A program made the position numbers and the translations under genes. Positions 36,967 through 45,526 of a stretch of 64,000 nt of DNA are shown here, piece after piece. The stretch's first letter is position 1, and every line of letters begins with the position of its first letter. Source of the stretch: QHXQ01 sp036389375 (lineage in GTDB: Bacteria; Acidobacteriota; Blastocatellia; Pyrinomonadales; Pyrinomonadaceae); contig DASVQA010000132.1 in the NCBI GenBank assembly GCA_036389375.1, positions 30,679 through 94,678 on the forward strand, written 5' to 3'. A model generated the notes under the pieces. The model was not told where the DNA came from. It did not search any database and was given only the letters and a program-made list of their open reading frames with translations.

Positions 36967-37803
36967 ATGAGTTCTGCCGTCTCCACCATGCGGCACGTGC
37001 GCGGCTTCGATGTGGCGCGCCCCTTGAGCATCACGGTGATGATCGCCGTGATGCTACCGCTCGTGCTGCTGCCGCTCGCTTCGATCTTCATCTTCGGGAC
37101 GAGCAAGGGCCTGGGCAGCTTCTGGGCCGCGCTGACCGCGCCCGAAGCGATCTTTGCGATGCAACTGTCGCTCTTTACGAGCTTCTGGGCGACGGTCTTT
37201 AACGTCGTCTTCGGTCTGTTCGCCTCCTACGTGCTCTCGCGCTACAACTTCTACGGGCGCACTGCCCTCATCGTCATCATCTCGCTCCCGACCGCGATCC
37301 CCACGGCCGTCGCCGGCTTCGCGCTGCTGCTTGTGTGGGGGCCTTACGGTCTCTTAGGGCGCGTGCTTGTGCCGCACGGCATACAGTTGATGTTCACCGC
37401 ATCGGCCATCATCCTGGCCAACATCTTCGTCACCTTCCCGCTCGCCTTTGGCGTCATCAAACCCGTGTTCGACACGATGAGTCGTTCGCTCGAAGAAGCC
37501 TCTGCGACGATTGGCGCGACGCGCTGGCAGACGTTCTGGCACGTCACGCTGCCATCGCTACGCGGCGCAATCATGACCGGCGCGCTCTTGACGTTCGCCC
37601 GCGCCGTCGGCGAGTTCGGCTCGACAATTCTCGTCTCCGGCAATCTGGCGATGCGGACGCAGACCGCGCCGCTCTACATCTTCGCCAAGTTCAACGAAGG
37701 GCAGGTCGAAGCGGCGAACGCCGTCGCCGTCGTGCTCGCCCTCTTCTCGTTCGTTATCTTCAGCGTGCTTTTCTTCGCGCGTGACTGGCTCGATACGGAG
37801 TGA
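36967..37803 (+). CDS. Sulfate ABC transporter permease (CysT/CysW family)
   Basis: This 278-residue permease has six membrane helices and the EAA loop EEASATIGATRWQTFWHVTLP. It has the family start RPLSITVMIAVMLPLVLLPL and LVVWGP-like LLLVWGPYGLLG. Usual sulfate importers have two different permeases, CysT and CysW; only one gene is present here, so a homodimeric channel like that of molybdate transporters is likely. The ATG at 36967 follows the repeat element; the frame upstream of it is repeat sequence. Confidence 0.88.
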   Translation: MSSAVSTMRHVRGFDVARPLSITVMIAVMLPLVLLPLASIFIFGTSKGLGSFWAALTAPEAIFAMQLSLFTSFWATVFNVVFGLFASYVLSRYNFYGRTALIVIISLPTAIPTAVAGFALLLVWGPYGLLGRVLVPHGIQLMFTASAIILANIFVTFPLAFGVIKPVFDTMSRSLEEASATIGATRWQTFWHVTLPSLRGAIMTGALLTFARAVGEFGSTILVSGNLAMRTQTAPLYIFAKFNEGQVEAANAVAVVLALFSFVIFSVLFFARDWLDTE

Positions 37804-37820
37804 GGTCAGAGAGAGCAGGT

Positions 37821-39116
37821 ATGCAGGCGGAAAAAGTGAAAGCGAACGAGCCGGCACGACCGGGCCAAGCGCCTGAAGGGCCGGCCGCGCCCGCCTCATC
37901 CGACCGCGCGGCGCGGCCCGAGGCGCACGCGGAAGCGGCGGCGCGCATCATCGGCGTGAGCAAGAGTTTTAAAGGCACGCAGGTGCTTGCGGACGTGACC
38001 TTCGATGTCGCGGAGGGCGAGTCGCTCGTCCTGCTGGGCGCATCGGGGAGCGGCAAGACGACCATCCTGCGCATTATCGCGGGCCTCGCCGAACCAGACA
38101 CGGGGCGCATCGTGCTGCACGGCCGCGACGTGACGGAACTCCCTGCGCGCGAACGCGGCGTCGGCGTCATCTTTCAGGACTACGCGCTCTTTCCGCGCAT
38201 GACCGTCGAGCAGAACATCAGCTACGGGCTGCGCATACGCAAGCGTGCCAGGCAGGAGATCAAAGAGACGGCCGCGCGCCTGCTCGCGCTCGTCAAACTT
38301 GAAGAACATCGCGCGAAATATCCGTCGCAACTCTCCGGCGGGCAGCAGCAGCGCGTCGCTATCGCGCGCACGCTCGCCTATCAACCGCAGGTCTTACTCT
38401 TCGACGAACCATTTGGCGCGCTCGACGCGCAGACGCGCGTGCGCCTGCGCCGCGAGATACGCGCCCTGCTCCGCGAGATCAAAGTGCCCGCCCTCTTCAT
38501 CACGCACGATCAGGAGGAAGCACTAGAACTCGGCGACCGCATCGCCGTCCTGCACGCCGGTCGCCTGGAACAGATTGGCACGCCCGACGAGGTCTATAAC
38601 AAACCTGAGACCGAATACGTCGCCACGTTTCTCGGCGCGGCCAATCTGCTCGTCGGCGTCGTCAATCAGGGCGCGGTCGAGATCGGCACGGCCACCATCC
38701 CCGCGCAGGCCGAGACCGCACGCTTCCGCGACGGGCAATCGGTCAAACTCGTCTTTCGCCCCGAAGACGTGGTCTTGAGCGAGTCGGGTCAGTTGCCCGC
38801 CAACTGCTGTCGCCTGAGCAACGGCCTCATCGAAGAGGTCAACTTCGTCGGCGCATACGAACGCCTGACGCTGCGCCTCGACCTCGTCGCGCGCCAGCCG
38901 CAGACGGGCGAGCCGCCGCTCTACAACGTCGCCATTACCACGCCCGAACGACGCATCGGCCTACCCATCATCGTCACGCGCCCCAAACCCGATCCGAGCG
39001 CCGCCCGCCTGCAAACCGGCGCACGCGTCGCCGTCGGCTTAACGGCCTTTCGCGTCCTGCCCAACTTCACGCTCGCTTCTGAGCGCGGCAGCAAGACGGT
39101 GGACACGCAAAGTTGA
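37821..39116 (+). CDS. cysA: Sulfate ABC transporter ATPase (CysA-like)
   Basis: This is a 431-residue ABC ATPase. Walker A is GASGSGKT, the Q-loop FQDYALFPRM, signature LSGGQQQRVAIART, Walker B VLLFDEPFGALD and H-loop FITHDQEEALE, typical of the CysA/PotA group. A TOBE-like C-terminal domain (about 280-400) binds regulators or substrate in relatives. The first 40 residues are Ala/Pro/Glu-rich and variable. A GTG at 37800 overlaps the permease stop; the ATG at 37821 has a GAGAG purine run upstream and is preferred. It completes the sbp-permease-ATPase operon. Confidence 0.9.
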   Translation: MQAEKVKANEPARPGQAPEGPAAPASSDRAARPEAHAEAAARIIGVSKSFKGTQVLADVTFDVAEGESLVLLGASGSGKTTILRIIAGLAEPDTGRIVLHGRDVTELPARERGVGVIFQDYALFPRMTVEQNISYGLRIRKRARQEIKETAARLLALVKLEEHRAKYPSQLSGGQQQRVAIARTLAYQPQVLLFDEPFGALDAQTRVRLRREIRALLREIKVPALFITHDQEEALELGDRIAVLHAGRLEQIGTPDEVYNKPETEYVATFLGAANLLVGVVNQGAVEIGTATIPAQAETARFRDGQSVKLVFRPEDVVLSESGQLPANCCRLSNGLIEEVNFVGAYERLTLRLDLVARQPQTGEPPLYNVAITTPERRIGLPIIVTRPKPDPSAARLQTGARVAVGLTAFRVLPNFTLASERGSKTVDTQS

Positions 39117-39226
39117 CGTGTACCGACAGCGCGACCTTGCATCTCAGTTGACGCGCCTCCCCGCGCGCGTTTAGCATGCGGACACTTCATGCTTAACTTT
39201 CGCTGCGTGCGCGGAAAGAGGTCTAT

Positions 39227-40831
39227 TTGCCGCTGACCGGGAGACAAATCGGGGAACTTTCATTCCTCATCCTCTTTGCCACGCTGCATGGCTACGGCGC
39301 GGCGTGGCTGGCGGTGCGGATGCTGTTTCGCCCACACAAGCCGGTCAAACTCTGGGGCTTGACGATCTGGCCGCAGGGCATGATCCCGCGCCACCGCGAA
39401 CGCCTCGCCCAGTCCATCGGGAACGCCGTCGGCAACGAACTGCTGGCGCAGGACACCGTCATTGACGCACTGTTTGAGACCGATTTCTTCCGCCGCAAGG
39501 TCGCGGACTTGATCGGCGGCTACACGGATGATCTGCTGAACACCCCTTATCCGTCGCTCATCGAAGCCATCCCGGCGGGCGTGCGCGCGCCCGTCCTCGA
39601 TGCCATCAGCGCTCTGCAACTGCGCGTCGCCGACTACATCTCCGGCATCCTTCGCAGCGAAGAGACGAGCGCCGCCGTCAACAGTTTCATTGACCGCCGC
39701 GTGGACGAACTGCTCGCACGCCGCTTGAGCGATGCGCTCGACGACGAGACTTACGAGCAGGTCGTCGGCTTCGTCGAAGAACGTTTCCGCAGCGTCGTCA
39801 CGGCCAAGGATTTCGAGCGGAAGGTGCGCGACTTCATCGGCGCGCGCATAGATGAACTGGCGCGCAGCAATGCGATGCTCGCCGAAGTGTTCACGCCGGA
39901 CACGGTCGCGCTCGCCAAGGCGCGGATCGACGCGCAGCTTGGCCCCATCGCCGAGCAGTTGACCGAGATCGCCACCAACCAGCGCACGCGCACGCAGATC
40001 GGCGCGCTCATCAAACGCGAGGTGGACGACTATTACGCGCAACTCAACTTCTTCAAAAAAATCTTCGTCTCGCGCGAACGCATCCACACGGAAGTTGACG
40101 AGATGGTGAACAAGACGCTGCCGCGCCGCGTCGAAGAGTTTCTGCACGGTGAAGCGTTCGAGCAGGAAGCACGCGCGTTTCTCGACACCACCGTTGACAA
40201 CGTGCTGACGCGCCCGTTGAACGAACTCGTCGGCAAACTCGAACCCGACAAGCTCGAACTCATCAAAGATCAGATTGCGGGGCGCATCCTCGTCCTCGCG
40301 CGCGGCCCCGAACTCTCCACCGCCGTCTCGGCTTACGCGACCGACGCGCTCGCCCGCCTGCGACCACACACGGTACGCGCGCTCTTGGAACACGCCAGCC
40401 CCGACTCCGCCGAGCGGCTCAAGAAGTTCCTCTCGAAAGCCCTGCTCGGCGTGCTCGCGCGCGACGAGACGGCACGCACCATCAACGCGATCCTGACCGC
40501 GCAGATCGAGCGGCTCCTGATCGCGCCCATCGGCCGGCTCTCCGAGCAAATTCCCGAACGCTCAATCGAACGCGCCCGCACGGCCCTGACCGAACGCATC
40601 ACGGCCGCTGCGCGCGAGCGCCTGCCCGTCGCCATCAAGGAGTTCGACATCGGCAGCGTCGTGCGCAACAAGGTGGCCGCCTATCCGGTCGAGAAGTTGG
40701 AGACGCTCGTCCTCTCGGTCGCGCAGCAACACCTGCGCACCATCGAGTTGTTCGGCGCGGCCATCGGTTTCTTCCTCGGCCTCTCGCAGGCGCTCTACTT
40801 CGGCTTCAAATACTATCTCGGCAGCCGTTAA
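39227..40831 (+). CDS. DUF445 family membrane protein
   Basis: This 534-residue protein is of the DUF445 family (YjiN/YheB relatives). A membrane helix near the N-terminus is followed by YGAAWLAVRMLFRPHKPVKLWGL and WPQGMIPRHRERLAQSIG, the conserved start of the family. A long amphipathic helical region with repeats such as FFRRKVADLI, FIDRRVDELLARRL and IDELARSN follows, then a C-terminal membrane helix. Function is unknown. The TTG start at 39227 has GGAAAGAGG upstream. It stands alone. Confidence 0.85.
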   Translation: MPLTGRQIGELSFLILFATLHGYGAAWLAVRMLFRPHKPVKLWGLTIWPQGMIPRHRERLAQSIGNAVGNELLAQDTVIDALFETDFFRRKVADLIGGYTDDLLNTPYPSLIEAIPAGVRAPVLDAISALQLRVADYISGILRSEETSAAVNSFIDRRVDELLARRLSDALDDETYEQVVGFVEERFRSVVTAKDFERKVRDFIGARIDELARSNAMLAEVFTPDTVALAKARIDAQLGPIAEQLTEIATNQRTRTQIGALIKREVDDYYAQLNFFKKIFVSRERIHTEVDEMVNKTLPRRVEEFLHGEAFEQEARAFLDTTVDNVLTRPLNELVGKLEPDKLELIKDQIAGRILVLARGPELSTAVSAYATDALARLRPHTVRALLEHASPDSAERLKKFLSKALLGVLARDETARTINAILTAQIERLLIAPIGRLSEQIPERSIERARTALTERITAAARERLPVAIKEFDIGSVVRNKVAAYPVEKLETLVLSVAQQHLRTIELFGAAIGFFLGLSQALYFGFKYYLGSR

Positions 40832-41004
40832 CGGGCGCGCGAATACGTGCGGCGTGAAAATAGCGGGCAACCGTTCACCCGCGATCAAGCACCAACAGAC
40901 CATCCCCCGAAAGTTTGAGTTGCCGCAGGCGGGATGCGCGCGTGCGCGCACGCTTAAGAGGCGACGAATGCGCGCCGCGGGTTGGCGCGCGGCCGGGTAG
41001 AATA

Positions 41005-42030
41005 ATGAAGCGTATGAACAGGCACAGGTTAAATATCGGCGTCACGGTGCTGGCGCTCGGCTTGAGTTTAGCGGCGGGCGCGCAGCAGGTCTGGGCGCAG
41101 ACGGCGGCGCGGCTCGCCAGTCCGCAGCGACCGGGCGCGGGGCAGTTGACGCTACACGAGCAGTACAACGAATCGGCCTGGTCGGACAGGTTCACGGGCG
41201 GGCAGGTCGAGCGCGCCGAGTTGGTCGAGGACGATCCGAACATAGAGATCACGGTGGACGTGCCCGCATTTCGTTTGACGTTGTGGCAGGACGGGCGTGT
41301 GGTTAAGACCTATCGCATCGGCGTGGGACAGAAGGAGTATCCGATTATTATCGGCGAGCGCGAGGCAACCCAGGTGATTTGGAATCCGGCGTGGATTCCG
41401 CCGGACAGCGACTGGGTCACAGGGCACAAGGGCGTCAAGCCGGGCGACGTGATCAAGGCGAGCGATCCGCGCAACCCGCTCGGCAAGGTGAAGATTCCAC
41501 TCGGCGGCGGCTACCTGATTCATCAGGCGAAAGGCGTGGGCGACCTCGGCCACCTCGTCTCGCACGGCTGCGTGCGGATGATGCTCGCAGACCTCTATGA
41601 TCTGGCCGGCAAGATCAACGCCGCCTATGGCTGGCCCGTTTCCGCCAAACAGATCGCGCGGGCGCAGCGCACGAAAAACACCATCGTCGCCACGCTCGAT
41701 GCGCCGTTGACGGTGGACATCAACTACGACACGCTCGTCGTCGAAGGCGGCGCGCTCCACCTCTACCCGGACGTGTACGACCGGGGCACGAACACGGTCG
41801 CGCGGCTGCGCGCGGAACTCGCGGCCAGCGGCGCGGACATGAGCGGGCTGGACGACCGCACGTTGAAAGCGATGCTGGCGCGCGTCAAACCGCACACGGA
41901 ATATGTAGTGAGTCTGGACAGTCTCGCGGCCGGGCGCGGGTTGGCCGATGGCGAAGTGCGCCCGCTCGTCGGCGCGGCGGGTAAGCCGAAGCAACGTACG
42001 ACGACGCGGCGGACAGCGCGCGCCGGTTAG
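41005..42030 (+). CDS. L,D-transpeptidase (YkuD domain)
   Basis: This 341-residue secreted enzyme makes or modifies 3-3 peptidoglycan cross-links or attaches proteins. A signal peptide (LSLAAGAQQVWAQ) is followed by the YkuD domain (about 75-215): ITVDVPAFRLTLWQDG, IPLGGGYLIHQ and the catalytic SHGCVRM with Cys, His and Arg. IDGTP-like blocks are replaced by NPLGKVKIPLG, common in ErfK-type enzymes. The C-terminal Arg/Thr tail is variable. It converges on a VanY-like carboxypeptidase gene with four bases between their stops, pairing two wall enzymes. Confidence 0.9.
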   Translation: MKRMNRHRLNIGVTVLALGLSLAAGAQQVWAQTAARLASPQRPGAGQLTLHEQYNESAWSDRFTGGQVERAELVEDDPNIEITVDVPAFRLTLWQDGRVVKTYRIGVGQKEYPIIIGEREATQVIWNPAWIPPDSDWVTGHKGVKPGDVIKASDPRNPLGKVKIPLGGGYLIHQAKGVGDLGHLVSHGCVRMMLADLYDLAGKINAAYGWPVSAKQIARAQRTKNTIVATLDAPLTVDINYDTLVVEGGALHLYPDVYDRGTNTVARLRAELAASGADMSGLDDRTLKAMLARVKPHTEYVVSLDSLAAGRGLADGEVRPLVGAAGKPKQRTTTRRTARAG

Positions 42031-42034
42031 CACG

Positions 42035-42952
42035 CTATTGGCCGACGTACTCCCAGTGCCACGGTTCGTAGTAGTAAGGTTGGAAGCCAAAGCGGGCGGC
42101 GTTGTGGACAAGCCAGCGATAGGCGCGCGTCTGTGTTTGCAACGCGCGGTTCGAGTCTTTCGTGCTGACGGGGTCGCCGCCGACGTAGAGGTCGAGCGCG
42201 CGCCCTGTGAAGTGCGGGCTGTTGACGGCGAGCGCGGCGCGGCCCGCCTGCGGTTCCTGCCGGCGTAGCTGCTCCTGCCGCTCGCGCGAACGAAAGGCCG
42301 AGATGATCTTCAGGTACTTCTCGCCCGCCGCGAGTTCGCCCGTGCGCGTCGCGCTCAGCCCAAGCGAGCGGTCAGCGACGGCGGCTGTGACCATTCGCTT
42401 GTAAGCCGCATAGGTCGCTTTCTCCACCTGTCGTTGGTCGTCTGGTCGCGCTGCGTCATAAAAGTCTGTGGCGGGCGCGGTCAGGAGTTGATCGGGCGTG
42501 GGATAGGTGTGGTCTTTGAGCCGGTGCGACTGCCAAGTGGCGACCAGCTTGTAGAGCGTGTCGCCAAAGAGCACGCCGTTGGCGGTGAGGCCCGCGCCGC
42601 GCTGCCAGCGCGCAAGCGCCTGTGCAAAGTCGGGCGAGCCGCCGTCGGCTTCCGTCTCAAGCGTGTGCGCGATGAGCGGCGCGTAGAGCGCCCAACCGTG
42701 CTGTTCCTTGCCGCCGAAGACCCAAGCCAGATCATTTCGCAGTTGCGCGTTCTGCTGCGCCGCCATCGTCCAGCGAGGATCGGTCGCGGTGGGCGCGGTC
42801 GGCGTCGGCGTCTTCTTGCTCGCGGCCGAACTGCTCGCCGGCTTTGCGCTGCTGCGCCGCCCCTGACTATAGCCGGGCCACACAGCCACGGCCGCGAACA
42901 GCGCGACGAGCGCAAGGGAGACGAATAAGAGATCGCGTTTACTGACGTTCAT
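42035..42952 (-). CDS. VanY-family D-alanyl-D-alanine carboxypeptidase
   Basis: This 305-residue protein has an N-terminal membrane anchor (LLFVSLALVALFAAVAVW), a Ser/Ala/Pro/Thr linker and a helical middle part. The C-terminal VanY/peptidase M15 domain has the zinc ligands SPHFTGRALDLYV (His and Asp) and EPWHWEYV (His and catalytic Glu). It should trim D-Ala from stem peptides outside the membrane. The ATG at 42952 begins right before the anchor; the frame extends further without a better start. Confidence 0.86.
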   Translation of the reverse strand: MNVSKRDLLFVSLALVALFAAVAVWPGYSQGRRSSAKPASSSAASKKTPTPTAPTATDPRWTMAAQQNAQLRNDLAWVFGGKEQHGWALYAPLIAHTLETEADGGSPDFAQALARWQRGAGLTANGVLFGDTLYKLVATWQSHRLKDHTYPTPDQLLTAPATDFYDAARPDDQRQVEKATYAAYKRMVTAAVADRSLGLSATRTGELAAGEKYLKIISAFRSRERQEQLRRQEPQAGRAALAVNSPHFTGRALDLYVGGDPVSTKDSNRALQTQTRAYRWLVHNAARFGFQPYYYEPWHWEYVGQ

Positions 42953-43053
42953 GCTGGGTCGTTTGTTGACGGACGAGCGCTGGGGCGTTACTCGCGGTGG
43001 CACAGCGTATCAGATGCCACGCGGGGCGCAACGGTTGAGCCGGCGCGCGCGGT

Positions 43054-43569
43054 CTATTTGACAAACAGGCGTATCAATTCGCTGATGTGTGCCAGATGAT
43101 GATCGTCGTGCTCGGCGGTGAAAAAGACCATGTCAATAAGGCGCATCGGTTGTTGCAGACGCGGGTGCAGGGCGCTCAACCCGGCGGCGGCCGGCCCCAG
43201 CGTTTCGAGGCGGCGCACAAGCTCTGCGCGCTCGGCGCGGAAAGCGCGCAGTATGTCTTCAACCGCGCGCTCGTTATAGCGTGCCTCGTATGTCCGGCGG
43301 TTCTCAAGGTCGGCGGGCGTGAGTACGGTGCGGCGCGCTTCGTAATCGTCGAGCCGTTGCAACTCCAACGCTTCAAGATCGAGCAGATGCCCCGCGTGCT
43401 CCTGCATAGACCAACGCTCGCCGTCGCGCCGCGTCAACACTTCGCGCGGCAGCCCCCGCAGCAACTCTTCGAGCCGCGCCGGCGTCCCGCGCACACGCTC
43501 AAGAACGTTTGGAAACAACTCGACGGGGAACGTGAATGCGAACTCGCGGCCGAACCATAATGACGGCAT
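43054..43569 (-). CDS. DinB-family metal-binding protein
   Basis: This 171-residue DinB/YfiT-type four-helix bundle has the metal-binding histidines in SMQEHAGHLLDLE and AEHDDHHLAHI. Members act as thiol-dependent transferases (bacillithiol, mycothiol) or have unknown roles. Length and helix pattern are typical. It is divergent from the VWFA gene; the 143-base spacer holds one short palindrome (43599-43612). Confidence 0.85.
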   Translation of the reverse strand: MPSLWFGREFAFTFPVELFPNVLERVRGTPARLEELLRGLPREVLTRRDGERWSMQEHAGHLLDLEALELQRLDDYEARRTVLTPADLENRRTYEARYNERAVEDILRAFRAERAELVRRLETLGPAAAGLSALHPRLQQPMRLIDMVFFTAEHDDHHLAHISELIRLFVK

Positions 43570-43712
43570 CAGGCTTATACCTCACCAAGTTGAATTGGCC
43601 CCGCATGCGGGGCGTGGCTGGACAAATATCATAACGCACCGGCACGGGTCTTCGTTCCGCCCCGCACGCCGCCGCTTGACCGGCGCGGCGCGAGTTGGGA
43701 AGATGGCCCGCG

Positions 43713-45470
43713 ATGTTGTACCGCAGTTTGCCCCCGCGCGGCCTTTTCCAGCGCAAGCTTCAAATAAAACTGTTCGGCGCTTTACTGCTTGTCGCCGCCG
43801 CATGCGGCGCGTCGCCGCGCGTCGCCGCGCAGACGCTCACGCGCGAGTTGAGCGTGACGGGGCCTGCGCCGGAGATCGTCGTGCGCAACGACAACGGGCG
43901 CGTCACGGTCGTCGCCGAGGGCGAGGAGCGCAAGAGCGTGTCGCTTGTGGCCGAGTCGCCGGGCGCAAGCGTCGGCGCGGCCGACGTGCAGACGACGGGC
44001 GGCGGCGTACACATAGAGATCGCGGCCCGCCAGCGAGCCGTGCGTGACCGCATTGACCTGACCCTGCGTGTGCCGCCGCGCGCGCGTCTGCGCGTCGAGA
44101 CGAACGGCGGCGCGGTTGACGTGTCGGGGCCTGTGAGCGAGGCGCTGGTCGTGACCGATACGGGCACGATTCGGGCCGACGTGCCAACCGACGCGCTCGC
44201 CTACAGCTTCCGTTGGACGGCGAGCCGCCCGCGCTTCTTCAGCGAGATCGCGCTCGGCAAGATCAAAGAGCGCGCGGGCGGGCGCTTTGAGTTGCATGGT
44301 CGGCTGGGCGACAAGAAAGCGCCGAAGTCGCAGCACGTCCGGCTGGATTTACAGACCGCGCGTGGTCTCGTCCTCTTCGGCGTTGACCCGGCGATGGTGC
44401 CGAGCGACCTGCGCGAGCGCCCGCTGACGGAAGCGGCGCGCGGCATTATCCGCAGCGGTAACGTCGATCTGATCGATGCGATCCGTAAGGTCGCGCCGCG
44501 TTACGTCGGCGAATATGCCGAGACGCTGCCGCCGCGCATACACGCGCCGACGCTCGCCAACTTCAACCCGCCCGCGTCGCCCGCAACTGCCGCTACGATC
44601 TCGTCTGCGCCGCACGCCACACGCCTGAACGCGAGCGTGACCGACACCAACGGCCGCGCCATTCACGGGCTGAAGGCTGAAGATTTCATCGTCATCGAAA
44701 ACGGCCAGCCGCGCCCCGTCACGAATGTCGAAACCGCGCGCGCGCCGTTCAACCTCGTGCTGCTCTTGGACGTGTCGGGCAGCGTCGAAGAACGGCTTGA
44801 TTTCATTCGCAAGGCCGCGCTCGATTTTCTGAAGACCGTCAGCCCGCAGGATCGCATCGCCATCATCTCTTTCCGCGACGACATCCAACTCGTCTCGGAC
44901 TTCACCACGGATCGCAATCTGCTCGCCGAGCGCATCAAGCTGATCGACGCGGGCGGCGCGACCTCGCTCTACGATGCGCTCGCCTATACGCTCGTCAACA
45001 CCTTGAAGCCCCTGCGCGGTGAGCGCACTGCCATCGTCATCCTCTCCGACGGCGACGACAATCGCTCCTTCGTGCCCTTCGGCGCGATTCTCGAATCGGT
45101 CGTTGAATCCGGCGCGCTCATCTATCCACTCTACCTGCCGTCGGGCCTGATCCCCACGAACGCCGCCCCCGATCCGGCCACGACGCGCGACCCCACGCGC
45201 GCGCGTTTTCTGACGCTCACCTCGCGCGCTGACGAAGAGGGCCGCAAACTCGCCGCCATCTCCGGCGGCGTCTATTACTCGATTACGCACCTCGGCGCAC
45301 TGCAACGCGCCTACGACGACGTGGTCGCCCAACTCCGCACCGCCTACACCATTACCTACGACTCGGCCGCCAACGATGCCACGGCCGCCCGCCGCGTCCG
45401 CGTCCGTCTGGTCAATCATCCCGACGCATCGATCCGGCTGAGTCCGGTCGTCGTCAAACCGGATAACTGA
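43713..45470 (+). CDS. VWFA-related secreted protein of the acidobacterial type
   Basis: This 585-residue protein has a signal peptide (FGALLLVAAACGASPRVAAQ). The N-terminal part (50-190) is beta-rich, resembling DUF4097-like adhesin folds (IDLTLRVPPRARLRVETNGGAV). The region after about 310 has VTDTNGRAIHGLKAEDFIV, then a von Willebrand factor A domain with MIDAS DVSGS, typical of the VWFA-related family expanded in Acidobacteriota. Role probably extracellular binding; ligand unknown. The ATG at 43713 is preceded by GGGAAG; a TTG at 43695 is an alternative. Confidence 0.82.
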   Translation: MLYRSLPPRGLFQRKLQIKLFGALLLVAAACGASPRVAAQTLTRELSVTGPAPEIVVRNDNGRVTVVAEGEERKSVSLVAESPGASVGAADVQTTGGGVHIEIAARQRAVRDRIDLTLRVPPRARLRVETNGGAVDVSGPVSEALVVTDTGTIRADVPTDALAYSFRWTASRPRFFSEIALGKIKERAGGRFELHGRLGDKKAPKSQHVRLDLQTARGLVLFGVDPAMVPSDLRERPLTEAARGIIRSGNVDLIDAIRKVAPRYVGEYAETLPPRIHAPTLANFNPPASPATAATISSAPHATRLNASVTDTNGRAIHGLKAEDFIVIENGQPRPVTNVETARAPFNLVLLLDVSGSVEERLDFIRKAALDFLKTVSPQDRIAIISFRDDIQLVSDFTTDRNLLAERIKLIDAGGATSLYDALAYTLVNTLKPLRGERTAIVILSDGDDNRSFVPFGAILESVVESGALIYPLYLPSGLIPTNAAPDPATTRDPTRARFLTLTSRADEEGRKLAAISGGVYYSITHLGALQRAYDDVVAQLRTAYTITYDSAANDATAARRVRVRLVNHPDASIRLSPVVVKPDN

Positions 45471-45486
45471 TGCCATGCGCGGTGGG

Positions 45487-45526
45487 TTTACTTTTCAACC
45501 TGCATCCTGCATCCTGCCATCTTGCA
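45487..45526 (+). repeat. Tandem CCTGCAT words before xseA
   Basis: AACCTGCATCCTGCATCCTG and the following CCATCTTGCA repeat a seven-base word about three times and end directly at the xseA ATG (45527). The left part of the spacer has GATGCCATG, a weak reverse match. The position is the same as that of the other word-type repeats in the window. Confidence 0.5.

Noticed and set aside
39260..40549. Open frame of 429 codons antisense to the DUF445 gene
   Set aside because: It mirrors a recognised DUF445 protein; no ribosome-binding site or domain supports it.
43599..43612. Palindrome CCCCGCATGCGGGG as an operator
   Set aside because: It is the only copy noticed, GC-rich palindromes are frequent by chance here, and no regulator gene is adjacent.
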